Below are positions 9,067 through 18,979 of a DNA stretch of 64,000 nt, piece by piece. The translations under genes and the position numbers were made by a program. The notes beneath the pieces are model-generated. The model was not told where the DNA came from and did not search any database. It saw nothing but the letters and a program-made list of their open reading frames with translations. Numbering within the stretch: the stretch's first letter is position 1; every line of letters starts with the position of its first letter. This DNA is from Dorea_A amylophila (GTDB taxonomy: Bacteria; Bacillota; Clostridia; Lachnospirales; Lachnospiraceae). The stretch spans positions 1-64,000 of the forward strand of contig NZ_JAOQJW010000020.1 in NCBI RefSeq assembly GCF_025567265.1, in the 5' to 3' direction.

Positions 9067-9744
9067 ATGGAACCGAATTTTAAAGTAAACATGAATGAGT
9101 ATCTGCCACTTAGAGACGTCGTGTTCAATACTTTGAGACAGGCGATTCTTCGAGGTGAGTTAAAACCGGGAGAAAGACTGATGGAGATCCAGCTTGCCAA
9201 TAAACTGGGAGTCAGCCGTACTCCGATCCGTGAAGCCATCCGTAAGCTGGAGCTGGAAGGTCTTGTGCTGATGATCCCGAGAAAGGGAGCGGAAGTCGCA
9301 GAGATCACAGAGAAGAATATGCGGGATGTCCTGGAAGTAAGAAAGGCTTTGGAAGAACTGGCGGTTCAGCTTGCATGTGAGAAGATCACAGATGAAGAGA
9401 TCGAAGAGATGAAGAAAGCGGCCGAAGAGTTCAAGATGATCTTAAAAAGCAGGGATATCACAGAGATTGCGGAAGCCGATGTACGTTTCCATGATATCAT
9501 TTACATGGCAACGGATAATCAGAAACTGATTCTGCTTCTGAATAACCTGCGTGAACAGATGTACCGTTATCGTGTGGAATATCTGAAGCGTGAAGAAGCA
9601 TATCCACAGCTCATTGCAGAACATGCGGCAATTATCGAGTATATCAGCAAAGGTGAGAAGAAAGCTGCAACAGATGTTATGTGTAAACATATCGATAATC
9701 AGGTGACGACCGTGATCGATGTGATCCGTACAAAGCAGAACTAG
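9067..9744 (+). CDS. GntR-family regulator, FadR/FCD type
   Basis: A 225-residue DNA-binding regulator with an N-terminal winged helix (about residues 15-80; LGVSRTPIREAIRKLE is the recognition region) and a C-terminal all-helical FCD ligand domain containing the usual metal-site His residues (VRFHDIIY, AEHAAI). It follows ispE by 2 nt with AAGGAGG inside the ispE end, so it is co-translated with it. FCD regulators usually sense carboxylates or sugar acids. No metabolic operon lies next to it to name the ligand. Confidence 0.9.
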   Translation: MEPNFKVNMNEYLPLRDVVFNTLRQAILRGELKPGERLMEIQLANKLGVSRTPIREAIRKLELEGLVLMIPRKGAEVAEITEKNMRDVLEVRKALEELAVQLACEKITDEEIEEMKKAAEEFKMILKSRDITEIAEADVRFHDIIYMATDNQKLILLLNNLREQMYRYRVEYLKREEAYPQLIAEHAAIIEYISKGEKKAATDVMCKHIDNQVTTVIDVIRTKQN

Positions 9745-9822
9745 AAAACAAAAAATTCAGAAAGTATGCCAGGAGTGTATAGATAAGAACCATTGTGTCA
9801 AGACTTCCTGTATCAGTAAGAA

Positions 9823-9853
9823 TTACCGTTCATGCAGTATCCGTGAACGGTAA
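9823..9853 (+). promoter_or_regulatory. 10-bp hairpin in spoIIR leader
   Basis: TTACCGTTCA (9823-9832) pairs perfectly with TGAACGGTAA (9844-9853) across an 11-nt loop. It lies about 8 nt upstream of the GGAAGGAGA ribosome binding site and has no T-run. It could stabilise the mRNA, terminate weakly after the GntR gene, or bind a protein as a dyad. Confidence 0.5.
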
Positions 9854-9875
9854 GAGGCAGGAAGGAGATACATAG

Positions 9876-10547
9876 ATGAAACGGGAAAGAATTTGCCTGA
9901 TCATAGCATGTCTGCTGTCATTTGCGCTGACAACCGGGATTATGGAACGGCGTATGGAAGTTGTTCATGCGGAGATTGCACAGACGCAGAAAACGCTGGC
10001 AGAGGAAGTGTTCCGCTTTCATGTGATTGCAGAAAGCAACAGTGTGAAGGATCAGCGGATTAAATTGCACGTCCGGGATACGGTACTTAGCTATATGAAA
10101 TCACAGATGCCGGAAACGGAGCGTAAAAGCGCACAGTTAACGAAAGACTGGGTGAAAAAGCATCAGAAGGAACTGGTGAAGACTGCTGATGAAGTGTTAA
10201 AAAAAGAAGGCGTGTCATACCGGGCACAGGCAAAGGTGACGAGCTGCTATTTCCCGGATAAACGGTATGGTGATATCATATTTCCGGAAGGAAAGTATGA
10301 GGCGCTGAGGATCACTCTCGGAAGCGGAAAAGGACATAACTGGTGGTGCGTGCTGTACCCGAGCCTGTGCTTTACCAATGCGACCTGTGCGGTGGTTGAT
10401 GAAGACGGAAAAAAAGAACTGAAAGAAGCACTCAGTGCAGAAGAATATGAGATGGTAACTGCTGCTTCGGAATTCAAGATAAAATGGTTTTTCTTCGGAA
10501 ATTCCGATAAGAATACGGAAGAAGAGCATACAAAGGAGTCAGACTAA
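9876..10547 (+). CDS. spoIIR: Stage II sporulation protein R
   Basis: A 223-residue secreted signalling protein made in the forespore. In B. subtilis SpoIIR crosses into the intermembrane space and triggers SpoIIGA-dependent processing of pro-sigma-E in the mother cell. An N-terminal signal or membrane segment (about residues 5-22) is present. The diagnostic block FRFHVIAESNSVKDQRIKLHV (residues 47 on) and the HNWWCVLYPSLCF motif are clear. The start ATG has GGAAGGAG 8 nt upstream. It ends 2 nt before the thioesterase gene, so the two may share a transcript. Confidence 0.93.
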   Translation: MKRERICLIIACLLSFALTTGIMERRMEVVHAEIAQTQKTLAEEVFRFHVIAESNSVKDQRIKLHVRDTVLSYMKSQMPETERKSAQLTKDWVKKHQKELVKTADEVLKKEGVSYRAQAKVTSCYFPDKRYGDIIFPEGKYEALRITLGSGKGHNWWCVLYPSLCFTNATCAVVDEDGKKELKEALSAEEYEMVTAASEFKIKWFFFGNSDKNTEEEHTKESD

Positions 10548-10549
10548 CT

Positions 10550-11269
10550 ATGAGAGACAATCAATATACTACAGAGGGAAGAATCCGGTTCAGTGAAGTG
10601 GATCATACCAGAAGAATCACACTGCCGGGGATCGTGAATTATTTTCAGGACTGCAGCACATTTCAGTCGGAAGATCTCGGACTGGGAATCATGCATTGCA
10701 GCGAGCGGAAAAGAGCCTGGATCCTGTCGTCGTGGCAGGTAGTCGTAGAACGGTATCCGGAGATAGGAGAGAAGATACAGACCAGTACCTGGGCGACAGA
10801 TTTCAAGGGATTGTTCGGGGAGCGTAATTTCTGCATGACAGATGAGAATGGAAACGATGTCGCATATGCCAATTCCCTGTGGGTATACATGGATATAGAG
10901 AGAGGACGTCCGGCAAGACCGGATGAATCAGAGATTGCCCCATATGGAACCGGAGAGCCATATGAGATGACATACGAATCCAGAAAGATTCCTCTTCCAA
11001 CAGAATCGGAAGAACTGGAAAGCTTTCCGGTGCGCAGATATCATATCGACACGAATGAGCATGTTAATAACTGCCAGTATGTGCAGATGGCACTGGAGTC
11101 GCTTCCGAAAGACAAAGAAGTACACCAGATGCGAGTGGAATATAAGAAATCTGCAGTATATGGTGATATGATCTATCCGCGGATTGCAGCAGAAGATGAC
11201 AGAACAGTTGTTGAATTATGTGATGAAAATGCAAAGCCGTATGCAGTGATCGAATTCAGATTTGCGTAA
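10550..11269 (+). CDS. Acyl-ACP thioesterase (FatA/FatB-like)
   Basis: A 239-residue double hotdog-fold thioesterase (acyl-ACP thioesterase family, PF01643 type) that releases free fatty acids from acyl carrier protein. The N-terminal hotdog starts GRIRFSEVDHTRRITLPGIVNYFQD. The second hotdog contains YHIDTNEHVNNCQYV, which includes the catalytic Asn/His region. Length is typical of bacterial members. It lies 2 nt after spoIIR. Physiological chain-length preference cannot be read from sequence. Confidence 0.88.
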   Translation: MRDNQYTTEGRIRFSEVDHTRRITLPGIVNYFQDCSTFQSEDLGLGIMHCSERKRAWILSSWQVVVERYPEIGEKIQTSTWATDFKGLFGERNFCMTDENGNDVAYANSLWVYMDIERGRPARPDESEIAPYGTGEPYEMTYESRKIPLPTESEELESFPVRRYHIDTNEHVNNCQYVQMALESLPKDKEVHQMRVEYKKSAVYGDMIYPRIAAEDDRTVVELCDENAKPYAVIEFRFA

Positions 11270-11315
11270 GCAGGTAACAGATACATTAAAAGAGAAGGAA
11301 ACAGAGAGGAAACAT

Positions 11316-12155
11316 ATGGGATTAACAGATTATTTGGGAAAGAAAAGAAGATTGATGATCGTCAAAGAAGTGGAGTTCGGAGTATATCTGGGAAACAAAG
11401 ATGACAAAGTCCTGCTTCCGAAAAAACAGGTGCCGAAAGATGTAGAAGTCGGAGATCCGGTAGAAGTATTCTTATACAAAGATTCCTCCGACCGTCTGAT
11501 CGCAACCACACAGGAACCGAAGATTACGCTGGATGAACTGGCTGTACTGAAGGTTGCAGACACAGGAAGAATCGGTGCATTCCTTGACTGGGGACTGGAG
11601 AAAGATCTTCTTCTTCCATTCAAAGAGCAGACTGCGAAAGTGAAAAAAGGTGATGAAGTTCTGGTTGCACTTTACGTGGACAAGTCCGGAAGACTTTGTG
11701 CAACGATGAAAGTATATGAGAAGCTTCGTACAGATTCTCCATATAAAAAGGATGATCATGTAGAAGGAATCATTTACGAGACGAGTGATAACTTTGGCGT
11801 GTTTGTGGCAGTGGATAACTGTTACAGTGCATTAATTCCAAAGAGAGAAGCTTTTGGCAGGTTAAAAGTCGGTGATCGTGTATCTGCCAGAGTCCTGAAA
11901 GTAAGAGAGGACGGAAAATTAGACTTAAGTGTCAGAGAAAAAGCATTTCTTCAGATGGATGAGGATGCAGCGCTGATCATGAAACGCATGGAAGAATATG
12001 GCGGGAAGCTTCCGTTTAATGACAAGGCGGATCCGGAACTGATCAAACAGGAATTCGGATTGAGTAAAAATGCGTTCAAACGTGCTGTCGGAAGACTTCT
12101 TAAAGAAGGTCGTATAAAAATTTCAGAAAAGAATATTGAAATGAAAAAGAAATAA
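11316..12155 (+). CDS. S1-domain RNA-binding protein, CvfB-like
   Basis: A protein of about 279 residues with consecutive S1-like OB domains and a C-terminal winged helix (RLLKEGRIKISEKNI), the architecture of CvfB (YitL) in Firmicutes. CvfB proteins bind RNA and affect virulence gene expression in Staphylococcus. The molecular target here is unknown. A frame extension to a TTG at 11262, inside the preceding gene, is rejected. ATG 11316 has AGAGAGGA upstream and the family-typical start MGLTDYLGKKRRLMIV. Confidence 0.88.
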   Translation: MGLTDYLGKKRRLMIVKEVEFGVYLGNKDDKVLLPKKQVPKDVEVGDPVEVFLYKDSSDRLIATTQEPKITLDELAVLKVADTGRIGAFLDWGLEKDLLLPFKEQTAKVKKGDEVLVALYVDKSGRLCATMKVYEKLRTDSPYKKDDHVEGIIYETSDNFGVFVAVDNCYSALIPKREAFGRLKVGDRVSARVLKVREDGKLDLSVREKAFLQMDEDAALIMKRMEEYGGKLPFNDKADPELIKQEFGLSKNAFKRAVGRLLKEGRIKISEKNIEMKKK

Positions 12156-12214
12156 GGTATAATAAAAGCGTTAAGACTATTAAAAACAAGATAAATAAAA
12201 AAGGAGAATGAGAA

Positions 12215-12463
12215 ATGAAAGTACAGAACATTACCGATATCGAAGGATTTTTCAAAGTAGTTGATTCTTGTGAAGGAAAAGTTGAACTTGTAACAGGTGA
12301 AGGTGACAGACTGAACTTAAAGTCAAAATTATCTCAGTATGTATCTATGGCAAATATCTTCTCTAACGGAGGAATTCCGGAATTGGAAATCGTTGCTCAT
12401 GAGCCACAGGATATCGATAAACTTGTAAAATTCATGGTTCTTGGAACTGGAAAAGAAGACTAA
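12215..12463 (+). CDS. Small HPr-like protein (82 aa)
   Basis: An 82-residue protein with a very strong AAGGAG and probable high expression. The pattern (KVELVTGEGDRLNLKSKLSQ) resembles the C-terminal half of the HPr phosphocarrier fold, but the N-terminal active-site His segment of HPr is not visible, so PTS phosphotransfer is unlikely. Such proteins are sometimes mis-annotated as polyA polymerase in Lachnospiraceae. A distant relative lies at 46710. It stands alone between the CvfB-like gene and a strong terminator. Function is unknown. Confidence 0.7.
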   Translation: MKVQNITDIEGFFKVVDSCEGKVELVTGEGDRLNLKSKLSQYVSMANIFSNGGIPELEIVAHEPQDIDKLVKFMVLGTGKED

Positions 12464-12484
12464 GGCAAACATGAATGTTTGATA

Positions 12485-12513
12485 GGGTGTTCCCTGAAGG
12501 GAGCACCTTTTTT
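12485..12513 (+). terminator. Intrinsic terminator
   Basis: GGTGTTCCC/GGGAGCACC hairpin with loop TGAA and a six-T tail, ending the preceding transcript 29 nt before dnaE. Confidence 0.9.
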
Positions 12514-12542
12514 CAATATATTTAACAGGAAGGGAGAAAGCT

Positions 12543-15500
12543 ATGAGCTTTGCACATCTTCACGTCCATACAGAGTACAGCCTGTTGGATGGTTCAAATA
12601 AAATTAAAGAATGTGTAGCCAGGGTAAAAGAACTCGGGATGAACAGTGTGGCGATTACGGATCATGGTGTGATGTATGGCGTGATTGATTTTTACCGTGC
12701 GGCAAAAGCAGCAGGAATCAAACCGGTTCTCGGGTGCGAGGTCTATGTTGCACCGGGATCCCGATTCGATAAAGAAGCTGTCGGAAGTGGTGATGACCGT
12801 TACTACCATCTGGTACTTCTGGCAGAAAATGATATCGGATATCACAATCTGATGAAGATCGTATCCAGAGGATTTACGGAAGGCTATTATTATAAACCGA
12901 GGGTAGATATTGAAGTACTGCAGGAATTTCACGAAGGGATCATTGCGCTCAGTGCATGTCTGGCCGGTGAGGTACAGAAGAATATCCTGCGTGGGATGTA
13001 TGAAGAAGGGAAGGCAGCAGCACTCCGGTATCAGGATATTTTCGGAAAAGGAAATTTTTTCCTGGAACTGCAGGATCATGGGATGCAGGAGCAGCAGATC
13101 GTGAATCAGTCGCTCCTTCGTATGGCTCAGGAGACGGGGATTGAGCTTGTTGCGACGAATGATGTACATTATACCTATGCCGAAGATGTAAAGCCACATG
13201 ATATTCTGCTGTGTATCCAGACTGGAAAGAAACTGGAAGATGAAGACCGTATGCGGTATGAGGGCGGACAGTATTATATTAAGTCTGAGGAAGAGATGCG
13301 GCAGTTGTTTCCGTATGCGCTGCAGGCACTGGAGAATACACAGAAGATTGCGGACCGTTGTAATGTGGAGATTGAATTCGGTGTTACAAAATTGCCGAAA
13401 TATGATGTGCCGGAGGGATATACTTCCTGGGAATATCTGAATAAGCTTTGCTTTGATGGCTTGAAAGAACGTTATCCGGACGGGGATCATTCGCTGAAAG
13501 AACGTTTGGAGTATGAGTTGTCGGTCATTCAATCTATGGGATATGTGGATTATTTTCTGATCGTGTGGGATTTTATCAATTATGCAAGAACACAGGGAAT
13601 CAAGGTCGGACCGGGACGAGGTTCGGCGGCAGGAAGTATCGTATCGTATTGTCTGGGAATCACAAGTATTGATCCGATCAAGTATCAGCTGCTGTTCGAG
13701 CGGTTCCTGAACCCGGAACGAGTATCCATGCCTGATATTGACGTGGACTTCTGTTTCGAAAGGCGGCAGGAAGTTATCGACTATGTAGGAAGAAAGTACG
13801 GTGCAGACCGGGTGGTACAGATCGTAACTTTTGGTACGATGGCGGCCCGCGGAGTCATCCGTGATGTGGGACGTGTGATGGATCTTCCATATGCATTTGT
13901 AGACAGCATTGCGAAGATGGTGCCGACAGAGCTGAATATTACGTTAGATAAAGCTCTGAAGATGAATCCGGAATTCAAGAAACTGTATCAGGAAGATGAA
14001 CAGGTAAAGGAACTGATCGATATGTCGAGAAGACTGGAAGGTCTTCCGAGACATACATCCATGCATGCGGCAGGTGTCGTGATCGGTCAGAGGGCAATAG
14101 AGGAGTTTGTGCCTCTTTCACTTGGATCCGATGGCTCTGTGACGACACAGTTTACCATGACAACCCTGGAAGAACTGGGACTTTTGAAGATGGATTTCCT
14201 GGGACTCCGTACATTAACAGTTATCCAGGATGCAGAACGTCTGGCAGGTATCAGCAGTGGAAAGACGATTGATATCAATAAGATAGATTATGATGATAAA
14301 GCAGTCCTTGCATCCATCGGAACAGGAAAGACGGACGGAGTATTCCAGCTTGAAAGCGCCGGTATGAAGAACTTCATGAAGGAACTGAAGCCACAGAATC
14401 TGGAAGATATTATCGCCGGTATTTCATTATATCGTCCGGGTCCGATGGACTTCATCCCGCAGTATATCAAAGGCAAGAATAACCCGGAAAGCATTACCTA
14501 TGATTGCCCGCAGCTGGAGCCGATCCTTGCGCCGACTTATGGCTGTATCGTATATCAGGAGCAGGTTATGCAGATCGTGCGTGATCTGGCAGGTTATACA
14601 CTCGGACGAAGTGACCTCCTGCGAAGAGCAATGTCCAAGAAGAAGGGCGACGTCATGCAGAAAGAACGTCAGAGCTTTGTGTATGGGAATCCGGATGAGG
14701 GCGTACCAGGCTGTATTGCCAATGGAATCGACGAGAAGACGGCAAATAAGATCTATGATGAAATGATTGATTTTGCCAAATATGCATTTAACAAGTCGCA
14801 TGCTGCGGCATATGCGGTGGTATCTTATCAGACAGCCTGGTTAAAATATTATTATCCGGTAGAATTTATGGCAGCACTTATGACTTCCGTGATCGATAAT
14901 CCGGGGAAAGTGTCAGAGTATATTTACAGCTGCCGGCAGATGGGAATTAAGATCCTTCCGCCGGATATCAATAAAGGAGAGGGAAGCTTCTCCGTTGACA
15001 GCGGTAACATCCGTTATGGCCTGGCGGCGATCAAGAGTATCGGAAAGCCGGTGATAGAATCGATCATCAAAGAAAGAAAAAACGGAGGGCCATTCAGCAA
15101 CCTGAAAGATTTTATCGAGCGGTTGTCCGGAAAAGAGGTCAATAAGCGTACGATAGAAAGCTTTATCAAGTCCGGAGCATTTGACAGTCTGGGTGGTACA
15201 AGAAAGCAGTTCATGGTGGTCTATGTGCAGATTCTGGATCAGGTGAACCGGGAGCGGAAATACTCTATGACGGGACAGCTTTCACTGTTCGATATCGTAA
15301 GTGATGATCAGAAATCAGAATTCGATATACCACTTCCGGATGTTGGCGAGTATGAAAAAGAGACAAAGCTTGCATTTGAAAAAGAAGTGCTCGGAGTATA
15401 TCTGAGCGGACACCCACTGGAAGACTATGAAGAAAAATGGAGAAAAAATATATCCAGGACGACGTTGGATTTCCAGCTGGATGATGAAACCGGAAGAACG

Positions 15501-16019
15501 AAGGTGCATGACGGCGCAAAAGAGATTGTCGGAGGTATGATTACGAATAAGACGATCAAGTATACCAAGACAAATAAAGTGATGGCGTTTATTACACTGG
15601 AAGATCTGGTCGGATCGGTAGAAGTCGTGATCTTCCCGAGAGATTTTGAAAAGAATCAGATGTATCTGAATGAGGAAGCCAAGGTATTCATCAAGGGTCG
15701 TGTATCAGAGGAAGATGATGCACCGAGCAAACTGATCTGCGAGCAGGTGATTCCATTTGCTCAGACGCGAAAGGAATTATGGCTGCAGTATCCGGACAAA
15801 GAGACATATCTTCGGCAGGAAGGAGTGCTGCAGGATATTTTGAAAGTCTCTGAAGGAGTAGATGAAGTTATCATTTACTGTAAAAAAGAAAAAGCAGTAA
15901 AACGCCTGCCAAAAGGCTGGAATGTGACAGCAGATGAGGTGTTGTTGAGCAGATTGACGAATTATCTTGGTGAAAGTTGTGTAAAAGTTATAGAAAAACC
16001 CATTGAAAGCGTGCATTAA
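12543..16019 (+). CDS. dnaE: DNA polymerase III alpha subunit DnaE
   Basis: A 1158-residue C-family replicative polymerase. The N-terminal PHP domain (about 1-280) begins HLHVHTEYSLLDG. The palm contains PDIDVDF near residue 400 with the catalytic Asp pair, and GPGRGSAAGS lies just before it. A tandem HhH region (about 750-850) and an OB-fold domain (about 985-1075) follow. No proofreading exonuclease domain is present, so this is DnaE rather than PolC. Gram-positive DnaE typically extends primers before PolC takes over. AGGAAGGGAG precedes the ATG. Confidence 0.97.
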   Translation: MSFAHLHVHTEYSLLDGSNKIKECVARVKELGMNSVAITDHGVMYGVIDFYRAAKAAGIKPVLGCEVYVAPGSRFDKEAVGSGDDRYYHLVLLAENDIGYHNLMKIVSRGFTEGYYYKPRVDIEVLQEFHEGIIALSACLAGEVQKNILRGMYEEGKAAALRYQDIFGKGNFFLELQDHGMQEQQIVNQSLLRMAQETGIELVATNDVHYTYAEDVKPHDILLCIQTGKKLEDEDRMRYEGGQYYIKSEEEMRQLFPYALQALENTQKIADRCNVEIEFGVTKLPKYDVPEGYTSWEYLNKLCFDGLKERYPDGDHSLKERLEYELSVIQSMGYVDYFLIVWDFINYARTQGIKVGPGRGSAAGSIVSYCLGITSIDPIKYQLLFERFLNPERVSMPDIDVDFCFERRQEVIDYVGRKYGADRVVQIVTFGTMAARGVIRDVGRVMDLPYAFVDSIAKMVPTELNITLDKALKMNPEFKKLYQEDEQVKELIDMSRRLEGLPRHTSMHAAGVVIGQRAIEEFVPLSLGSDGSVTTQFTMTTLEELGLLKMDFLGLRTLTVIQDAERLAGISSGKTIDINKIDYDDKAVLASIGTGKTDGVFQLESAGMKNFMKELKPQNLEDIIAGISLYRPGPMDFIPQYIKGKNNPESITYDCPQLEPILAPTYGCIVYQEQVMQIVRDLAGYTLGRSDLLRRAMSKKKGDVMQKERQSFVYGNPDEGVPGCIANGIDEKTANKIYDEMIDFAKYAFNKSHAAAYAVVSYQTAWLKYYYPVEFMAALMTSVIDNPGKVSEYIYSCRQMGIKILPPDINKGEGSFSVDSGNIRYGLAAIKSIGKPVIESIIKERKNGGPFSNLKDFIERLSGKEVNKRTIESFIKSGAFDSLGGTRKQFMVVYVQILDQVNRERKYSMTGQLSLFDIVSDDQKSEFDIPLPDVGEYEKETKLAFEKEVLGVYLSGHPLEDYEEKWRKNISRTTLDFQLDDETGRTKVHDGAKEIVGGMITNKTIKYTKTNKVMAFITLEDLVGSVEVVIFPRDFEKNQMYLNEEAKVFIKGRVSEEDDAPSKLICEQVIPFAQTRKELWLQYPDKETYLRQEGVLQDILKVSEGVDEVIIYCKKEKAVKRLPKGWNVTADEVLLSRLTNYLGESCVKVIEKPIESVH

Positions 16020-16099
16020 TTCATGTACAATATCATCGGAGAGAAATGATAATGGTTAAAAGATAATTGGAACAAACTAATACAATGGAGGAATGAATC

Positions 16100-17080
16100 A
16101 TGGCAGACAAAAAAGTAATTCGTACAATAGGTGTATTGACAAGTGGTGGAGATGCTCCTGGAATGAACGCAGCAATCCGTGCCGTTGTTCGTACAGCACT
16201 GAGTAAAGGACTGAAAGTAAGAGGTATCAGAAGAGGATATCAGGGACTTTTAAACGAGGAAATTATCGATCTGTCAGCCAGAGACGTATCCGATACAATT
16301 GAGCGTGGAGGTACAATTCTTCAGACAGCCCGTTGTGCAGAGATGCGTACAGAGGAAGGTCAGCAGAAAGCAGCAGCTATCTGTAAAAAATATGGTATTG
16401 ATGGTCTAGTAGTCATCGGTGGTGACGGATCATTTGCCGGAGCTCAGAAACTTGCTAACTTCGGAATCAACACAATCGGACTTCCGGGAACGATTGATCT
16501 GGATATTGCCTGTACGGAATATACAATCGGATTCGATACAGCCGTTAATACAGCTATGCAGGCTATTGACAAAGTACGTGATACATCAACATCTCATGAG
16601 AGATGCTCTATCATCGAGGTTATGGGTAGAGATGCAGGATACCTTGCACTGTGGTGCGGTATTGCAAACGGAGCAGAGAAGATCCTGATGCCTGAAGAGC
16701 ATGATTATGACGAAGAGAAGATCATTGAAGATATTCAGGAATCAAGAAAACGTGGAAAGAAGAATTACATCATCATCAATGCAGAGGGCGTTGGAGATTC
16801 TATGAACATGGCTAAGAGAATTGAAGAAGCAACCGGTATGGAGACAAGAGCAACGATTCTCGGACACATGCAGCGTGGTGGAAGCCCGACATGTAAAGAC
16901 AGAGTATACGCTTCTATCATGGGAGCAAAAGCCGTAGATCTTCTGCTTGAGGGAAAGACAAACCGTGTTGTAGGTTACAAACATGGCGAGTATGTAGACT
17001 TCGATATTGATGAAGCACTTGGAATGACAAAAGGAATTCCTGCTTACCAGTATGAGATTGCAAAAGAGCTGGCTCTGTAA
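16100..17080 (+). CDS. pfkA: 6-phosphofructokinase, ATP-dependent
   Basis: A 326-residue glycolytic enzyme phosphorylating fructose-6-phosphate. GVLTSGGDAPGMNAAIR (residues 12-28) and VIGGDGSFAG (about 100-110) form the nucleotide site. Gly after GGD fits ATP rather than pyrophosphate use. The catalytic loop reads GTIDLDI where the E. coli enzyme has TIDNDI, a substitution I believe is common in Lachnospiraceae. The catalytic Asp residues are kept. AATGGAGGAATG lies upstream. The position directly after dnaE is common in Clostridia. A strong terminator follows. Confidence 0.95.
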   Translation: MADKKVIRTIGVLTSGGDAPGMNAAIRAVVRTALSKGLKVRGIRRGYQGLLNEEIIDLSARDVSDTIERGGTILQTARCAEMRTEEGQQKAAAICKKYGIDGLVVIGGDGSFAGAQKLANFGINTIGLPGTIDLDIACTEYTIGFDTAVNTAMQAIDKVRDTSTSHERCSIIEVMGRDAGYLALWCGIANGAEKILMPEEHDYDEEKIIEDIQESRKRGKKNYIIINAEGVGDSMNMAKRIEEATGMETRATILGHMQRGGSPTCKDRVYASIMGAKAVDLLLEGKTNRVVGYKHGEYVDFDIDEALGMTKGIPAYQYEIAKELAL

Positions 17081-17104
17081 TCAGAAAATAAAATAGAAAA
17101 TTAT

Positions 17105-17166
17105 AAAAAAGTTATCTGTCCGGATACAATGGCGTAAAGCTATGTGTCCGGATGGGTAACTTTTTT
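17105..17166 (+). terminator. Intrinsic terminator of pfkA
   Basis: AAAAAAGTTATC and GTCCGGATACA pair with TGTGTCCGGAT and GGGTAACTTTTTT in a long, slightly imperfect hairpin ending in a T-run. The A/T flanks make it potentially bidirectional. Confidence 0.85.
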
Positions 17167-17353
17167 GTTTCTGAGGATTATTTCAGAAGCGGAAGAAAAG
17201 GATTTTATAAAGTATGATTACAAAAGACAGGACGGATATTGTATAAATTGTAAGAAAATAATGGACATAGAATGTCGAAAGTTCGAAAATTAAACCAAAA
17301 ATAAAAAAAGATATGATATACTGAGGTCATTAGTTAGGTATGAGGTGGTTAAA

Positions 17354-18967
17354 GTGTTAAAAGTACTGATAACAGACGATGAACAGATGATATGTAATTT
17401 GATTGCAAATATCCTGGACTGGGAGGATATGGGATTTCAGATCATAGGGATGGCCAATACGGGAACGGATGCATTTGATATTATTCAGAAAGAAAAGCCG
17501 GATGTAGTCATCAGCGATATCCGGATGCCCGGGTATGATGGAATTCAGCTGATCCAGAAGACGGCAGAGGCAGGAATACAGGCAGTATTTGTAATGATCA
17601 GCGGGTATAAACAGTTCGAATATGCACAGAATGCAATGAAATACGGGGTCAAATATTATCTGCTGAAGCCGATCAGCGAAGAGAAACTAAGAGAAACGAT
17701 GATGGAGATAGGCAGAGAACTGGATGTGAAACAACAGAAGATCGTAGAAGAACGACATCTGCGCCGGCAGGTACAGGAAGCGAGGGACAAGATGAAGAGA
17801 CGTTTCCTGACTACCGTTTTGGCGGCAAATGAGAAAGACAATCTGGAGTCAGATATCAGCCGAAATGCAGTCAACGCGGAATACAATACAGAATTTAAAG
17901 ATGGAGAATACAGAGCCGTTTTTGTAAAAGTGGATATCCGTGGCGCGGTTGGAAAAAGTGCGGAATATCTGCAGGATAAAATCGAACAGTATGTGGAGAA
18001 ATTTGGAAAAGATTTCTCTGAATCGATCAGTACATATACACATTCAGGCATTGTGGTACTTTTTAATTATAAAAACGAGGATGAAGAGGAAATAAAAAGA
18101 AAGATTGAAGAGCTGTGGACAGATCTGGATGATTACGTCAAGAATTTTGAAGGATTTTCGGTTGTGATCGGAGTGAGTGAAGCAACCGGACAATTCAAAG
18201 AGACAAGAAAATGCATTGTCGAATCCATGGATGCAGTAAAATACAGGATCAAAAACCCGGAGAGCAAGATTCTTTATTATGATGAATTTGATTATCAGAG
18301 AAGACCGGTCGGAACAATTATTACACCGGTGAAAAGACAGAATTATCTTGCAAAAATAGAAAGCGGATCGGCGGAAGATGCGGCTGCATGTATAGATGAG
18401 GCGGTAAGGATGATCCGCTATGAGATTACCAACTATTCACCGGTTATGCTGTATGATACCCTGATCTACTATGTGGATCTGTTGAATAAGACGTTGGATA
18501 AAGCACAGAAAGAAAAGATGGAAGAATACTTCGAACAGTGGAACGAACGGATCGACAATGAACGGACAGAATTAAAGCTGACCGAAGCGACGAAAGCATA
18601 TGTGACAAAAGTGATCCAGTATGTGCAAGAAGAAAAGAAAGACAAAGACATCAGACCGGTAAGAGAAGTCAAAACATATCTAGAAGAAAATTATCATCAG
18701 GAGATCAGCCTGAATGATCTGGCAGATATAGTAAGTCTGAATGCTTCATATCTGAGTGCACTGTTTAAAAAAGAAACCGGGATGACTTATACGGAATATG
18801 TGATGTTCTGCAGACTTGAAAAAGCAAAGGAATTATTGGCAGATACCGGAAAAAGCATTGCGGAGATCGCAGATGCTGTCGGCTATCATGATACCAGACA
18901 TTTCAGCAAACTGTTTACAAGAAATATAGGATTAAAACCATCCGAATACAGAAAATTGTATTCTTAA
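17354..18967 (+). CDS. YesN-like response regulator with AraC output
   Basis: A transcription factor of about 537 residues. The N-terminal receiver domain (1-120) has the phosphoacceptor Asp in VVISDIRMPGYDG and the conserved Lys in YYLLKPIS. A long middle region of about 300 residues follows. The C-terminus holds a double AraC/XylS helix-turn-helix (about 440-537; ISLNDLADIVSLNASYLS and KSIAEIADAVGYHD). I choose GTG 17354 over GTG 17345 because GAGGTGG sits 5 nt upstream. It is 12 nt from its partner kinase and probably controls the sugar ABC genes downstream. Confidence 0.9.
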   Translation: MLKVLITDDEQMICNLIANILDWEDMGFQIIGMANTGTDAFDIIQKEKPDVVISDIRMPGYDGIQLIQKTAEAGIQAVFVMISGYKQFEYAQNAMKYGVKYYLLKPISEEKLRETMMEIGRELDVKQQKIVEERHLRRQVQEARDKMKRRFLTTVLAANEKDNLESDISRNAVNAEYNTEFKDGEYRAVFVKVDIRGAVGKSAEYLQDKIEQYVEKFGKDFSESISTYTHSGIVVLFNYKNEDEEEIKRKIEELWTDLDDYVKNFEGFSVVIGVSEATGQFKETRKCIVESMDAVKYRIKNPESKILYYDEFDYQRRPVGTIITPVKRQNYLAKIESGSAEDAAACIDEAVRMIRYEITNYSPVMLYDTLIYYVDLLNKTLDKAQKEKMEEYFEQWNERIDNERTELKLTEATKAYVTKVIQYVQEEKKDKDIRPVREVKTYLEENYHQEISLNDLADIVSLNASYLSALFKKETGMTYTEYVMFCRLEKAKELLADTGKSIAEIADAVGYHDTRHFSKLFTRNIGLKPSEYRKLYS

Positions 18968-18979
18968 TGGAGATGTAAT

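Noticed and set aside
12594..13532. 312-codon minus-strand ORF inside dnaE
   Set aside because: Antisense shadow of a highly conserved polymerase frame; no start signal and implausible composition.
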